A stretch of DNA of 64,000 nt, taken from Candidatus Kosakonia sp. 282A-S69 (GTDB lineage Bacteria > Pseudomonadota > Gammaproteobacteria > Enterobacterales > Enterobacteriaceae). Numbering within the stretch: the first letter of the stretch is position 1; each line of letters begins with the position of its first letter. Positions 1 to 8,460 of the stretch are shown here, in pieces. Both the position numbers and the translations under genes were made by a program. The stretch spans positions 742,989 through 806,988 of the forward strand of contig NZ_JAROAU010000001.1 in the NCBI RefSeq assembly GCF_029433855.1, read 5' to 3'. The notes beneath the pieces were generated by a model that did not search any database, was not told the origin of the DNA, and worked only from the letters and a program-made list of their open reading frames with translations.

Positions 1-2
1 CT

Positions 3-149
3 TTTATTAATTTTCATACTGTTAATAATACTGTGAATCTTCCACTATATTTAACGGGGATCGCTCAGACTATCACTAACTCGGGATTGATCTCTGTCAC
101 GCAGCCAGTAGTCGTATCACCAGTTGCCCGTGTTCAATCGCCACGGTAA
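3..149 (+). CDS. 3' end of an unidentified coding region (partial)
   Basis: One reading frame is open from the left edge and gives 48 residues before TAA, so it is the C-terminal end of a gene starting outside the window. It contains a run of alternating hydrophobic residues (VNLPLYLTG) and ends in SPVARVQSPR. I do not recognise a family. Its position just upstream of a string of immunity-like genes makes the end of a toxin or secretion gene possible, but that is inference only. Confidence 0.3.
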   Translation, partial: FINFHTVNNTVNLPLYLTGIAQTITNSGLISVTQPVVVSPVARVQSPR

Positions 150-303
150 CTGGTGTATCGGTCGCAAACCCCGCCTTTTCCAGTCAGTTGCCCTTGAGGT
201 AAAGACTGGGGCAGGTCACCAGTATTAAACTAATCGTTTCTGAAAACCAACTATTACTCTTCTTACGAAAACGAAGGATCAATATGGAGTAAGGTACGAA
301 AAA

Positions 304-399
304 ATGAAAGAGTTACAAGATAAAATCATTCAGGGGGAAGAAAAAATGAAAGTAAGTGATGAGAAGTTACGGCAAATTTTAGCGAGAAAAGAGAGCTAA
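304..399 (+). CDS. possible 31-residue small protein or gene remnant
   Basis: ATG at 304 opens a short, charged, AT-rich frame (starts MKELQDKIIQGEEKMK, ends LARKES). No convincing ribosome binding site is visible and I recognise no family. It lies in the decayed patch before the SUKH fragment and may be the tail of a lost toxin or immunity gene rather than a functional gene. Confidence 0.25.
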   Translation: MKELQDKIIQGEEKMKVSDEKLRQILARKES

Positions 400-419
400 A
401 AGTTATGGGAAATAGTTAA

Positions 420-713
420 TTGAAAAATATCACAGCTGCAGACGTTGTTGAACTGATCAATGCACATAGTGACATCGTGAATTTTGGCACTTCTGAGAAT
501 GCAGTAGATGACGATTGGATAAGAAAGGCAGAGAGTACTCTCGGAGTCAAGCTAACTCCATCGTATGTGTGGTTTTTGAAAAATTATACAGGTGGTGAGA
601 TTGGCGGAGAAGAAATTTGACTCCGTAACCGTTATCGAGTGCAGGTCAATGCTGCCATCAGTAATGATCATGCATCAGGCCGCCTATAACAGCTATTTTG
701 AGAAAGGGTAGCA
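420..713 (+). pseudogene. SMI1/KNR4 (SUKH)-type immunity protein, broken
   Basis: The first 66 residues look like the N-terminal half of a SUKH (SMI1/KNR4) immunity protein: a helix with DDDWIRKAE, then LGVKLTPSYVWFLKNYTGGEIGGEEI, the family's typical core. A TGA follows at 618. Shifting frame at 616 continues as FDSVTVIECRSML and runs to a stop at 709-711, but this tail does not resemble the rest of a SUKH domain, so either a frameshift or a recombination joint has truncated it. The start would be TTG at 420. SUKH proteins neutralise nuclease toxins of polymorphic toxin systems; here the gene is almost certainly inactive. Confidence 0.5.
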
Positions 714-817
714 GGGGACAAGCGGCAGCCTACACCTCCATATTTGCCGCTGTAAGTGAGCAATGTTTAATCAGCAATTGCAGATGGGGGAGCGCTTGAA
801 ACGCTTGAGGTACATAC

Positions 818-1024
818 ATGTATAGAAACTTTGATTTATGCATTACAGATTTTAGTAGTGATAATGAGCCCGGGGATTATTGGTATGATTGCGCCATTGT
901 GGAATCTACTGAGATATTAAGTAAATTCAATGAGGGAGATTGGTTGTGTCTATTTGTCGATTTAGCAAATAAATATATTTTGGGAAGCAGAGACCTAGTG
1001 ATGTACCAAAAAAGCTTAGAGTGA
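818..1024 (+). pseudogene. truncated immunity-like protein
   Basis: 68 residues beginning MYRNFDLCITDFSSDNEPGD, with YWYDCAIVE and FNEGDWLCLF. This resembles the N-terminal part of a family of about 150-residue immunity-type proteins found downstream of enterobacterial contact-dependent toxins (recalled family pattern, not searched). In those the segment after DW..L is followed by WKKRLVYCL-like sequence; here that match is better in the +1 frame from about 970, and the frame stops at 1022. It is therefore probably a C-terminally truncated remnant. ATG 818 lies 9 bases after a GAGG. Confidence 0.4.
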
Positions 1025-1031
1025 AAATAAA

Positions 1032-1513
1032 ATGATTTATGGCGATCCGTTCATTTTCGCACTTCAATTTGATGTGGTTGAAGCATGGAGTGCACCGGGT
1101 GATATTTGGAAGAATGGCCTTTTTTCATTATATATTGATGGTCAAAGACTGTTCGGTAATATTAATCCGGTTGAGTTAAAAACCACGTTTGGATTTTATT
1201 CGAATGCTCCATTGGATAAGCTTGGTGTTAATGATTCGAGTATAGATGCGCATGGTTTGTATCAAAATGCAGCGAGCTATTTTCAGGTGATGGCACAGAG
1301 CTTATCGATGGGTTATTTGATATAACGTGCACTGCCATGGAAGATAATGCCTGTTATCTTTACTTTATGAAGAAAAATGAAGGTGATTTATTAATTTGGA
1401 GTTTAGATGGAGGCATAAATGTAAGTGAAAAGATTTTGCCCAAAAATACAGTGAGTGATGTTGTTAGTTTATTACAAAGGAACCCCTTGTGGTTTTCATT
1501 AGTACCATCCTAA
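1032..1513 (+). pseudogene. Imm42-type immunity protein with one-base frameshift
   Basis: The frame from ATG 1032 starts MIYGDPFIFALQFDVVEAWS and has the WKNGLFSLYIDGQRLF segment typical of Imm42 immunity proteins. It reads correctly to about residue 83, then diverges and stops at 1323. If one T is added to the T run at 1280-1283, the frame continues as SGDGTELIDGLFDITCTAME and on to a natural stop at 1511-1513, giving a full protein of about 160 residues. So either one T was lost, or the base is a homopolymer sequencing error. The gene follows directly after the truncated immunity fragment. Confidence 0.6.
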
Positions 1514-1569
1514 GTTAGCGGAGTTTTTTGTCTTGTAAGCACGCGTTATGAGCTTTTTCCGATGACTGA

Positions 1570-1920
1570 ATGAATAATAAAAAACTTTTCGAAGGCATAG
1601 ATTATGAGAATGATCCTGAGTGGGTTATAAAAGAGTTTTATAATTCTATATATTCTCAACATAAGTTTTTATGGGCATTGCCATTTATACTGAAAAGGTA
1701 TGGATGCTGTGTTAATGAAACTGATTGTACTTTTCCAGATTTAGATGATCCAGATCCTATGTGTCATTTTGAAAGAATTATGTTCAGTGTCTATGGCGGA
1801 GAGATGATCGTACCTGAATTTTTAGGTTTTAATTACGTCAGGCTTACATGTGAAAGTTATATAAAGCTCCATCCAGATGATCAAAAAACGGTCAATGACC
1901 TGACGATGCAAATACACTAA
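1570..1920 (+). CDS. CdiI-like contact-dependent inhibition immunity protein
   Basis: An intact 116-residue acidic protein starting MNNKKLFEGIDYENDPEWV and containing IKEFYNSIYSQHKFL and a C-terminal YIKLHPDDQK helix. I associate this pattern with a family of CDI immunity proteins that bind ribonuclease-type CdiA toxins (recalled, not searched). It is the only gene in this immunity patch without a visible disruption. Base composition is much more AT-rich than the backbone, as usual for orphan cdiI genes. No cognate toxin is in the window. ATG 1570 has no strong Shine-Dalgarno sequence. Confidence 0.5.
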   Translation: MNNKKLFEGIDYENDPEWVIKEFYNSIYSQHKFLWALPFILKRYGCCVNETDCTFPDLDDPDPMCHFERIMFSVYGGEMIVPEFLGFNYVRLTCESYIKLHPDDQKTVNDLTMQIH

Positions 1921-1948
1921 GAATGATTACCAGGGAAAGGAGAAGAAT

Positions 1949-2140
1949 ATGATTTTTTGGTGATCCTTATCGATTTACAATATGGATAAAGATCCTTCCT
2001 CAATGAAGTGAAACTCAAAAGAATTGTTAAAGTTTAAAAATGTTCTTACTTCCTAATATGAATTTGAGTGAATACGATCCTCGACAGCTTTCCCTGACAT
2101 TAAACCAGTTGAATAAAAATTTCAGCTCGCCTTGACGCAA
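1949..2140 (+). pseudogene. second Imm42 remnant
   Basis: ATG 1949 follows AAGGAGAAGAAT, a good ribosome binding site. The frame dies after four codons, but removing one T from the T6 run at 1953-1958 gives MIFGDPYRFTIWIKILP, clearly the N-terminal signature of an Imm42 protein, like the gene at 1032. The following bases are too eroded to follow; short open pieces (for example LNQLNKNFSSP) reach about 2135. This is a degraded paralogue. Confidence 0.4.
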
Positions 2141-2178
2141 CCCAGCATAAAGATGATCAGGATGATGATGAGTAGCCG

Positions 2179-2721
2179 TCACTCCTGAATATACTCATAC
2201 GGCACATGCTCCGTTAACCAAACCCCATTATCTGCCTGGTAGAATTTAAAGCCCTTCTTATACATATCCACGGCTTTAATTTTTAATAACACAGGCTTTC
2301 CATAACGTTGCCCGACCTGAATTGCCGTAGCTTCATCAGAGGAAATATGTACATACTGACGTGACAAAGGGAGTAGGCCTTGCTCTCTGATTTGAGCAAT
2401 AAAACGAGTTGCAGTGCCGTGATACAAAACATCTGGAGGCGTTTTCTCTGCGTAAGTGATATTGACTTGTTGAGTGGAGTGCCCCTGAGCAGCGCGAATG
2501 CGTAAGCCATCTTCGGAGATCATGAAGCGTTTCTTTTCACTGCTTTCAACAACGTCGAAAATAAGATCTTTATCGAGTGCATAGCCTTTATTACCAGCAC
2601 GCAGAATAAGCTCGTCTATAACAGCCCAGCCCTCTTTATCCAGAGTTAGCTCAATCGCTTCTGGTTTATGGCGCAAGACATAACTTAAGAATTTACTGGT
2701 GTCGGTACTCTTTTTGCTCAT
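2179..2721 (-). CDS. kptA: RNA 2'-phosphotransferase (Tpt1/KptA family)
   Basis: 180 residues, the usual length of bacterial KptA. The family transfers a 2'-phosphate from RNA to NAD+, giving ADP-ribose 1''-2'' cyclic phosphate; in yeast Tpt1 finishes tRNA splicing, while the bacterial role is unsettled. Seen here: the conserved Arg-His pair in SYVLRHKPEAI (R17, H18), the LYHGT motif in the NAD-binding half, and the HISSDEATAIQVGQRYGKP block. ATG 2721 is preceded by GAGAGTAAGTG; a GTG one codon earlier is also possible. It is convergent with the immunity patch and seems monocistronic. Confidence 0.9.
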   Translation of the reverse strand: MSKKSTDTSKFLSYVLRHKPEAIELTLDKEGWAVIDELILRAGNKGYALDKDLIFDVVESSEKKRFMISEDGLRIRAAQGHSTQQVNITYAEKTPPDVLYHGTATRFIAQIREQGLLPLSRQYVHISSDEATAIQVGQRYGKPVLLKIKAVDMYKKGFKFYQADNGVWLTEHVPYEYIQE

Positions 2722-2786
2722 CACTTACTCTCAAATAATCCCTGCCGTTAAACCAGAAGGCCACTGCTGCAAAGCTCATAATTTCA

Positions 2787-3122
2787 TTATGACCGCTGTT
2801 TTTCACTCATAATCTCGCGGCACTTCTGCTGATCCTCTTTGATGCCAGCCTGCTGCTGCGCGCTGAGCGACGTCCACGTATCGATCATTCTGTCGCCCAG
2901 CGCGGAGATGTAGTGATTTTTACGTAACGCGTAATCGGCGTTGCCACCCTCGATAATATTTTCCATATCACGGGCAAAATTCTGCGCATCGTCGTGATCG
3001 ATGGTGCAGAAGACCGCGCGGTAATAGCTCTCCTCCTCTTCGGAGTAGTGCGGCGTAAGCCAGTAGGCAACAGCGCCAATCAGCGCGAGCAGAGGAGTGA
3101 TAACGCGTAATTTTTTTAACAT
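2787..3122 (-). CDS. small membrane-anchored protein of unknown function
   Basis: 111 residues from ATG 3122 (an upstream TTG at 3137 is less likely). An N-terminal hydrophobic segment (VITPLLALIGAVAYWL, about residues 5-20) acts as signal anchor, followed by an acidic SEEEESYYRAVFC stretch and a helical C-terminal domain with two more cysteines or histidines around QQKCREIM. The soluble part would be periplasmic. I recognise no named family. It sits alone between kptA (62 bases away) and the divergently placed 3356 gene. Confidence 0.55.
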   Translation of the reverse strand: MLKKLRVITPLLALIGAVAYWLTPHYSEEEESYYRAVFCTIDHDDAQNFARDMENIIEGGNADYALRKNHYISALGDRMIDTWTSLSAQQQAGIKEDQQKCREIMSEKQRS

Positions 3123-3355
3123 TGTTGAGTTCAGCAAGAAAAAGTGAGGGCGTAGTGTAGCTGAGGCGAAAAGAGATTGTAAAAACGAAGCCCAAACAAA
3201 AGCATCACTGGTAGAAATGATTCCCCTCTCGCCGCAGCGGATGGATTGCCAGGCACGAGATAATTTATCCCTACTGCCTCAGCTAAAAACCGTCATAGCC
3301 ACTGGTTACAAAGCCGTGTAGCTTACGCAAAACTTCTTCTGCTCAGGAGGCTGCA

Positions 3356-3625
3356 ATGATCACTCAAGCTGAAGCTATCGAGATCGCCAGAGACTATGCC
3401 GCGCAGAGTCGGCGCGGGTGGGATGAGCAGGCTCATCACGCTACGGTCATCACCTTATATGGCGAACCGGTGTGGATGATCGCCACCACTGATGTCAAAT
3501 ACTCCAGCGAGCTTCCCTGGCTGATGACCCATCTGCCAAACCCCCGCTATTACTACATCAGTATGGTTGAGGCGAAATGCATCGCGGTGGGCCACCGGGC
3601 AAACCAGTATCAGCGCGTTCGCTGA
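3356..3625 (+). CDS. conserved hypothetical protein, 89 residues
   Basis: ATG 3356 follows a strong ribosome binding site (CAGGAGG, 7 bases upstream). The protein begins ITQAEAIEIARDYAAQSRRGW, a helix like the start of PepSY-type or YceH-like small domains, followed by beta-rich sequence (VITLYGEPVWMIATTDV) and PNPRYYYISMVEAKCIAVG. The helix-then-strands order fits a PepSY-like fold, but that is only a guess. No signal peptide or membrane segment. Codon use is like the backbone, so it is probably native. Confidence 0.55.
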   Translation: MITQAEAIEIARDYAAQSRRGWDEQAHHATVITLYGEPVWMIATTDVKYSSELPWLMTHLPNPRYYYISMVEAKCIAVGHRANQYQRVR

Positions 3626-3657
3626 GCCAGCGCTGTTTGGCACATTCACTTCCGGCA

Positions 3658-4035
3658 TTATTTAAGTTGCAGCCTCACCTTGCTGCCCGCAAATAACGTT
3701 AGCAAAGCGGCTTTTAACTCCCCGCTGTTTTGAACAGCAGAAATTGTCGCGCAATACTCCCTGTAACCTGTCTGCTGCGCCGCAGCCTCGTTCAGCCGAA
3801 TCGTCAATGTATCCACGCTGAGCGTAACGGCTTCTATTGCCGCCGCCAGCTCATAGGCGGTGTCGTCGCTCTGAAACCCGATGCACTCATCAATAGCAAG
3901 ATCATCTTCATCCAATCTCCCGATGATAAAAAAATGCTCCGGGTCGTGTGCATCGTCTCCTACGCCAAGGGTAAGCACCTCATCCTCGTTGGCGACATTC
4001 GCGCAAACCGCATTAAACGCTTTTATCCCAACCAT
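3658..4035 (-). CDS. hypothetical protein, 125 residues
   Basis: ATG 4035 is chosen because GACGGGGAAAAG directly precedes it; upstream in-frame sequence is rich in Cys and unlike the rest. The protein starts MVGIKAFNAVCANVANEDEV, is acidic in its first half (DEDDLAIDECIGF) and contains a long helix AYELAAAIEAVTL. No signal peptide, membrane segment or known motif is visible. It is divergent from the phosphatase gene at 4154, with 118 bases between them. Function unknown. Confidence 0.5.
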   Translation of the reverse strand: MVGIKAFNAVCANVANEDEVLTLGVGDDAHDPEHFFIIGRLDEDDLAIDECIGFQSDDTAYELAAAIEAVTLSVDTLTIRLNEAAAQQTGYREYCATISAVQNSGELKAALLTLFAGSKVRLQLK

Positions 4036-4153
4036 CTTTTCCCCGTCGTCGGCGTTATTTTTCGCTTGTATTCCCGCCACATGATAGCCACTCTTTTTCC
4101 ATTCATACCCATTATAAATTTCCCGCGAATATAACGGGCGAGGAGCAGGGCAG

Positions 4154-4774
4154 ATGAAGGTTATTCTCGTTCGGCATGCACAAACGCAGTGGAACCGCGC
4201 GGGCATGATTCAGGGCCAGCAGGACAGCCCACTCACCGAGCGCGGCGAGCGCGAAACGGCAGCGTTACTCGCTGCATTAAAAGATGATTGTTACGCCGCA
4301 GAGTGCGTCTTTAGCTCGCCGCTCCCGCGGGCGCGCAGCATGGGTGAACAACTCGCCGCGCTTTTTCAGGCACCGCTGGTGATCGATGCCGCGCTGAGGG
4401 AGCAGTCATTCGGGCGCTACGAAGGGCTTTCCACGATGAATTTACAGGCTGAATCTCCCGCTGAAGCCGGGGCGTTATTTGCGCACGATGCCGCATTCTG
4501 CCCGCCAGGCGGGGAATCACTGGCGCAGGCGGTGCAACGCATGCTGGCGTTTTTACAGCTTCAGCGCGCGCGCGCGGCGCAGGAAACTATCTGCGTTGTC
4601 TGCCATGGGCACGTCACTCAGGGGCTGCTGGCGCTACTGAAAGAGGGAAACCTTGAGAACTTCGCCCGCTATGCCCAACCCAATGCGAGCTACGCGGTGT
4701 TAGAGATGTCGCAAGAGAAATGCGAAGTGCTGCGCTGGGGCGTGGCGACTCACTTACGCGCGCTGGACGGGTAG
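4154..4774 (+). CDS. histidine phosphatase family protein (phosphoglycerate mutase-like)
   Basis: 206 residues with the catalytic LVRHAQTQWN motif at the N-terminus (phospho-acceptor His about residue 8), the SSPLPRAR arginine motif around residue 55 and the second histidine in VCHGHV near residue 151. These define the cofactor-dependent branch of the histidine phosphatase superfamily, which includes CobC (alpha-ribazole phosphatase), GpmB and many unspecific phosphatases. The substrate cannot be read from sequence, and no cobalamin genes are nearby. Its 3' end overlaps by 21 bases the convergent MocA-like gene. Confidence 0.8.
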   Translation: MKVILVRHAQTQWNRAGMIQGQQDSPLTERGERETAALLAALKDDCYAAECVFSSPLPRARSMGEQLAALFQAPLVIDAALREQSFGRYEGLSTMNLQAESPAEAGALFAHDAAFCPPGGESLAQAVQRMLAFLQLQRARAAQETICVVCHGHVTQGLLALLKEGNLENFARYAQPNASYAVLEMSQEKCEVLRWGVATHLRALDG

Positions 4775-5320
4775 AAGGTTATCGTAGCTACTCTCCGCCC
4801 GCCGCAAATCCTCCAGCGTATCAATATCCTGAACGATTCCCGCATCCGTCAGCGGCAGATCCAGCACCTCGGCGCGCGCTCTTGCCTGCTGCACGATACT
4901 TTTCGCGCCGCTATCGCCAGTTAATGCCCGCAGGGCAGGGAGGTAGAGAGGTGAAAAGGCGACCGGATGGCCCTGGCGCTGCTGATACCACGGCACCACC
5001 AGCGCTTTTTCACCTAACCCTTCGGCGACGCGCAGTAACGATTCCGGGGCGATCAGCGGCAGGTCGGCGGGCAGAATCAGCCAGCCGGAGGCGTTCGGGG
5101 TGGCGTTAACGCCCAGCGCGATGGAGTCGCCCATTCCGCCCGTGCCGCCGGCAGGGCGAACCAGATGCCAGTTAAGACCCGCGCGCTTCACTGTATGAAT
5201 CACGTGCTCTAATACCGTGCGCTCACCGAGCGGCGTATCAAGCTTGTGCTGTTGTGCGCCGGAGGCGAGAAAGCGCTCGCCGCGGCCTGCGGCAAGGATG
5301 ATCACCACCGGATCAGCCAT
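4754..5320 (-). CDS. MocA-like molybdenum cofactor cytidylyltransferase
   Basis: 188 residues with the nucleotidyltransferase signature VIILAAGRGERF at the N-terminus and LILPADLPLI in the middle, as in the MobA/MocA family. MocA attaches CMP to molybdopterin to make the MCD form needed by the xanthine-oxidase-type enzyme PaoABC in E. coli. Its ATG overlaps the stop of the paoD-like gene (TGATG), so it is the last gene of the pao operon and probably makes cofactor for that enzyme. E. coli has mocA elsewhere, so this may be a dedicated paralogue (inference). Confidence 0.75.
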   Translation of the reverse strand: MADPVVIILAAGRGERFLASGAQQHKLDTPLGERTVLEHVIHTVKRAGLNWHLVRPAGGTGGMGDSIALGVNATPNASGWLILPADLPLIAPESLLRVAEGLGEKALVVPWYQQRQGHPVAFSPLYLPALRALTGDSGAKSIVQQARARAEVLDLPLTDAGIVQDIDTLEDLRRAESSYDNLLPVQRA

Positions 5321-6258
5321 CAGGCTACATCCCTTGCGAGCTGCGCGGCGGCGACATCCGCCAGCACGGAGAGCGCCAGCGAACGCGCATCGCGCGCTTT
5401 CGGGAAAATGCCAATCGGCGCTTTGATCCGCGCAATATCAGTCTGTGCAATGCCCAATTCACTCAGCTTCTGCGTGCGTTTTTGATGGGTGCGGTAGCTT
5501 CCCAGCGCGCCGATGTAGAAAGGCTGTGCGCGGAGCGCCGCCTGCAACACCGGCAGCTCCCGGTGCAGATCGTGCGAGAGCAGGATCACCGCCGTCTGCG
5601 CGTCGATCTGTGCGCCATCCGTTAGCGTCTCGACAAGCTGCACCTCGTAGCCCGAGGCGCGGGCGAGGCTGGCGGTGGCCTGCGCTTCAATCGAGCGGCC
5701 AAACACCATCACCCGCACGCGCGGGCGGTAGGCGACGTTAAAGGTTTCCTCATGCCAGCCGCTTTCGGTCACACCCGTCACGCAGCAAAGCTGCTCACGG
5801 GCGGGATGGTAGCGCAGCGCGGCGGGCTGGCGCTGCGCAAGCAGGTTCAGCACCGCCAACAGTGGTTGCGCGCTACGCAGGCAGTGAATATGCAGCGTGA
5901 TGCCGCCGCCGCAGGGGAGCACAATGTCGAACCATGGCGATCCCTCGCCGTAGCGCACCACGCGATCTTCACCGCAGGCGAGTGCCGCCATCGCTTCAAA
6001 GGCGGCGGCAGACTCCACGCAGCCGCCAGAGACAAAGCCACAGTAGCCGCCATCTTCGCGCACCACCATCTGCGCGCCCGCCGCGCGAGCCGCGCCGCCG
6101 CGAATACCGGTCAGCGTCACCAGCGCAGCCCCCATGCCTGCGCTCAGCGCATCAACGGCGAAGCGCAGAATCTCTTCGCTGTCATCGGTGAGCAGCGCCT
6201 GCTGCGGCGTCAGCAGCGCTTCATCCGCCGTGTCGGGGGCCAGAATGGTCTGTTCCAT
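5320..6258 (-). CDS. paoD: XdhC-family molybdenum cofactor insertion chaperone (PaoD)
   Basis: 312 residues, close to E. coli PaoD. XdhC-type proteins bind the molybdenum cofactor, support its sulfuration and insert it into molybdo-hydroxylases. Visible are the N-terminal XdhC domain (GMGAALVTLTGIRGGAARAAG, then GGYCGFVSGGCVESA with the conserved Cys) and a C-terminal Rossmann-like half (RVRVMVFGRSIEAQATASLA; YIGALGSYRTHQKR). It lies 9 bases after paoC and overlaps the MocA-like gene, so it is cotranscribed with them. Confidence 0.85.
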   Translation of the reverse strand: MEQTILAPDTADEALLTPQQALLTDDSEEILRFAVDALSAGMGAALVTLTGIRGGAARAAGAQMVVREDGGYCGFVSGGCVESAAAFEAMAALACGEDRVVRYGEGSPWFDIVLPCGGGITLHIHCLRSAQPLLAVLNLLAQRQPAALRYHPAREQLCCVTGVTESGWHEETFNVAYRPRVRVMVFGRSIEAQATASLARASGYEVQLVETLTDGAQIDAQTAVILLSHDLHRELPVLQAALRAQPFYIGALGSYRTHQKRTQKLSELGIAQTDIARIKAPIGIFPKARDARSLALSVLADVAAAQLARDVA

Positions 6259-6267
6259 GGCGGCTCC

Positions 6268-8457
6268 TCAGGCGATATCCGGCAAGGCATCGAGCAGCTT
6301 ATCGAGGGTGACGGGGTAATCCCGCACCCGCACCCCGGTGGCGTTGTAGATCGCATTGGCGATGGCTGCGCTGACGCCGCACAGCCCCAGCTCACCCACG
6401 CCTTTGGCTTTCATCGGCGAGGAGATGGGGTCCGTGTCGTCAAGGAAGATCACCTCCTGCTCAGGCACATCGGCATGCACCGGCACCTCATAGGTGGCCA
6501 TATCGTGATTGACGAAGTAGCCCTGCCGCGTGTCGACTGCCAGCTCCTCCATCAGTGCGCCGCCCAGCCCCATCGTCATCGCGCCAATCACCTGGCTGCG
6601 CGCGGTTTTCGGGTTGAGGATGCGCCCGGCGGCACACACTGCCAGCATACGGCGCACGCGCACTTCACCGGTTGCCGCATCGACGGCGACCTCAACAAAG
6701 TGGCCGGCGAAGGTCGATTGCTGGTACTGCTCATCCAGATCGCCAAACTCAATGATGTCCTCCGCGCTAAGCGCGCCCGCCGCTTTTAGCGGTGCGCTGC
6801 GCTCGCCCACGCTTACCGTCTCATCAGCGAACACCGCTGCAGCGGCGTCAAAGCCCAGTTTTTTGGCAATGGCTTCACGCAGCTTGACGCAGGCAGCATA
6901 GACGCCAGCGGTGGAGGTGTTGGCACCCCATTGCCCGCCTGATCCGGCAGAGACCGGAAAGCTGGAGTCGCCGAGGCGCACTTCAACGTGGGAGAGCGGC
7001 ACGCCGAGCATCTCGGCGGCGGTCTGGGCAAGGATGGTGTAGCTGCCGGTGCCGATATCGGTCATATCCATCTCCACCGTTACCCGGCCTGCGTCGTCGA
7101 GATGCACGCGCGCGCCGGACGGGGCGAGCAGGTTGTTACGAAAACCCGCCGCCACACCGTAGCCTATCAGCCACTCCCCATCCCGCGTCTGGCCGGGGGT
7201 GGCGCAGCGCTGCGACCAGCCAAAGCGCTCTGCTCCGGTACGCAGGCATTCCACCAGCTGGCGGCGTGAGAAGGGGCGTTGTGGATCTTTTGGATCAACC
7301 TGCGTGTCGTTGAGAATGCGAAACTCAACCGGATCGATCCCGGCTCGCTCTGCCATCTCATCAATGGCAATCTCCAGCGCCATCATGCCGGGCGCTTCAC
7401 CCGGCGCGCGCATGGCGTTGCCCTCCGGTAAATCAAGCGTCGCCAGCCGTAAACCGGTATGGCGATGAGCCCCGGCGTAGAGCAGCTCGCTCTGGTTCAC
7501 CGCCGTCTCCGGCGTCCCGCCCGGCAGGTTGCCGGACCAGCTATCATGAGCGATGGCGGTGATTTTGCCCTGCCGATCGGTGCCGATACGAATGTGCTGA
7601 ATAGTCGCCGGGCGATGGGTAGTGTTATTGGGGATCATCGGGCGCGGTAGCATCACTTTCACCGGGCGTTGCAGAGCACGAGCGGCGAGGGCGGCCAGCA
7701 GCGCATCGCTGCGCAGGAAGAGTTTGCCGCCAAAGCCGCCGCCGATATAGGGCGAGATGATGCGTACATTCTCTTCCGGCAGATTGAGGGTGGTGGCCAG
7801 ATCGGTCCGGCACCAGGCGACCATCTGGTTGGAGGTCCAGACCGTCACCTTATCCCCATCCCAGACGGCCATCGAGGCATGCGGCTCCATCGCCATATGG
7901 CTCTGATCCGGCGTGGTGTAGGTGGCGTCGAGTTTCACCTCCGCGCTTGCCCAGGCGGCGTCAAAATTGCCGCTATTTTTGTCCGGCGCGCTCTCCGGTG
8001 CGCTGTTGACCGCCGGCTTCTGCGCTGCCAGATCGTAGGCACCGTTTTCGCGCTGGTAAGTGAGGTCCACGAGCCCGGCAGCGGCGCGCGCCTGTTCAAA
8101 AGTTTCAGCCACCACCAGCGCAACGGCCTGGTGGTAGTGCTCAATCTGCGGGCCGCCGAGCAGCGTAGCGGCGTTGCGTTCGCCTTTGCCCAGCGGGCCG
8201 GCGTTATCGGCAGTAATAATCGACAGCACGCCTGGCGCGTTGCCAGCCGCGTCGCAGTTAATCTCGCTGATTTTACCTTTCGCAATGCCCGCACTGACGA
8301 TGTAGCCATAGGCGACATTGGGCAGTAGATCATGCCACTCGTAAGCGTAGTGGGCGCGACCACTCACTTTCAGCGGGCCATCGATGCGATCATGAGGCTG
8401 ACCGACCACTTTCAACTGGTCGATTGGGTTTTCGCCTGCCGGTTTCTCAAATTTCAT
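6268..8457 (-). CDS. paoC: aldehyde oxidoreductase molybdenum-binding subunit PaoC
   Basis: 729 residues, matching the E. coli subunit (about 732). It is the large subunit of the xanthine-oxidase-family aldehyde oxidoreductase, holding the MCD cofactor and oxidising aromatic and other aldehydes to acids. The catalytic Glu lies in KGVGELGLCG near residue 689; the N-terminal a/b hammerhead domain starts at GPLKVSGRAHYAYEW, and glycine-rich cofactor loops such as IGGGFGGKLF and SGGQWGANTSTAG are present. It is separated from paoB by 3 bases. Confidence 0.93.
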   Translation of the reverse strand: MKFEKPAGENPIDQLKVVGQPHDRIDGPLKVSGRAHYAYEWHDLLPNVAYGYIVSAGIAKGKISEINCDAAGNAPGVLSIITADNAGPLGKGERNAATLLGGPQIEHYHQAVALVVAETFEQARAAAGLVDLTYQRENGAYDLAAQKPAVNSAPESAPDKNSGNFDAAWASAEVKLDATYTTPDQSHMAMEPHASMAVWDGDKVTVWTSNQMVAWCRTDLATTLNLPEENVRIISPYIGGGFGGKLFLRSDALLAALAARALQRPVKVMLPRPMIPNNTTHRPATIQHIRIGTDRQGKITAIAHDSWSGNLPGGTPETAVNQSELLYAGAHRHTGLRLATLDLPEGNAMRAPGEAPGMMALEIAIDEMAERAGIDPVEFRILNDTQVDPKDPQRPFSRRQLVECLRTGAERFGWSQRCATPGQTRDGEWLIGYGVAAGFRNNLLAPSGARVHLDDAGRVTVEMDMTDIGTGSYTILAQTAAEMLGVPLSHVEVRLGDSSFPVSAGSGGQWGANTSTAGVYAACVKLREAIAKKLGFDAAAAVFADETVSVGERSAPLKAAGALSAEDIIEFGDLDEQYQQSTFAGHFVEVAVDAATGEVRVRRMLAVCAAGRILNPKTARSQVIGAMTMGLGGALMEELAVDTRQGYFVNHDMATYEVPVHADVPEQEVIFLDDTDPISSPMKAKGVGELGLCGVSAAIANAIYNATGVRVRDYPVTLDKLLDALPDIA

Positions 8458-8460
8458 CGT

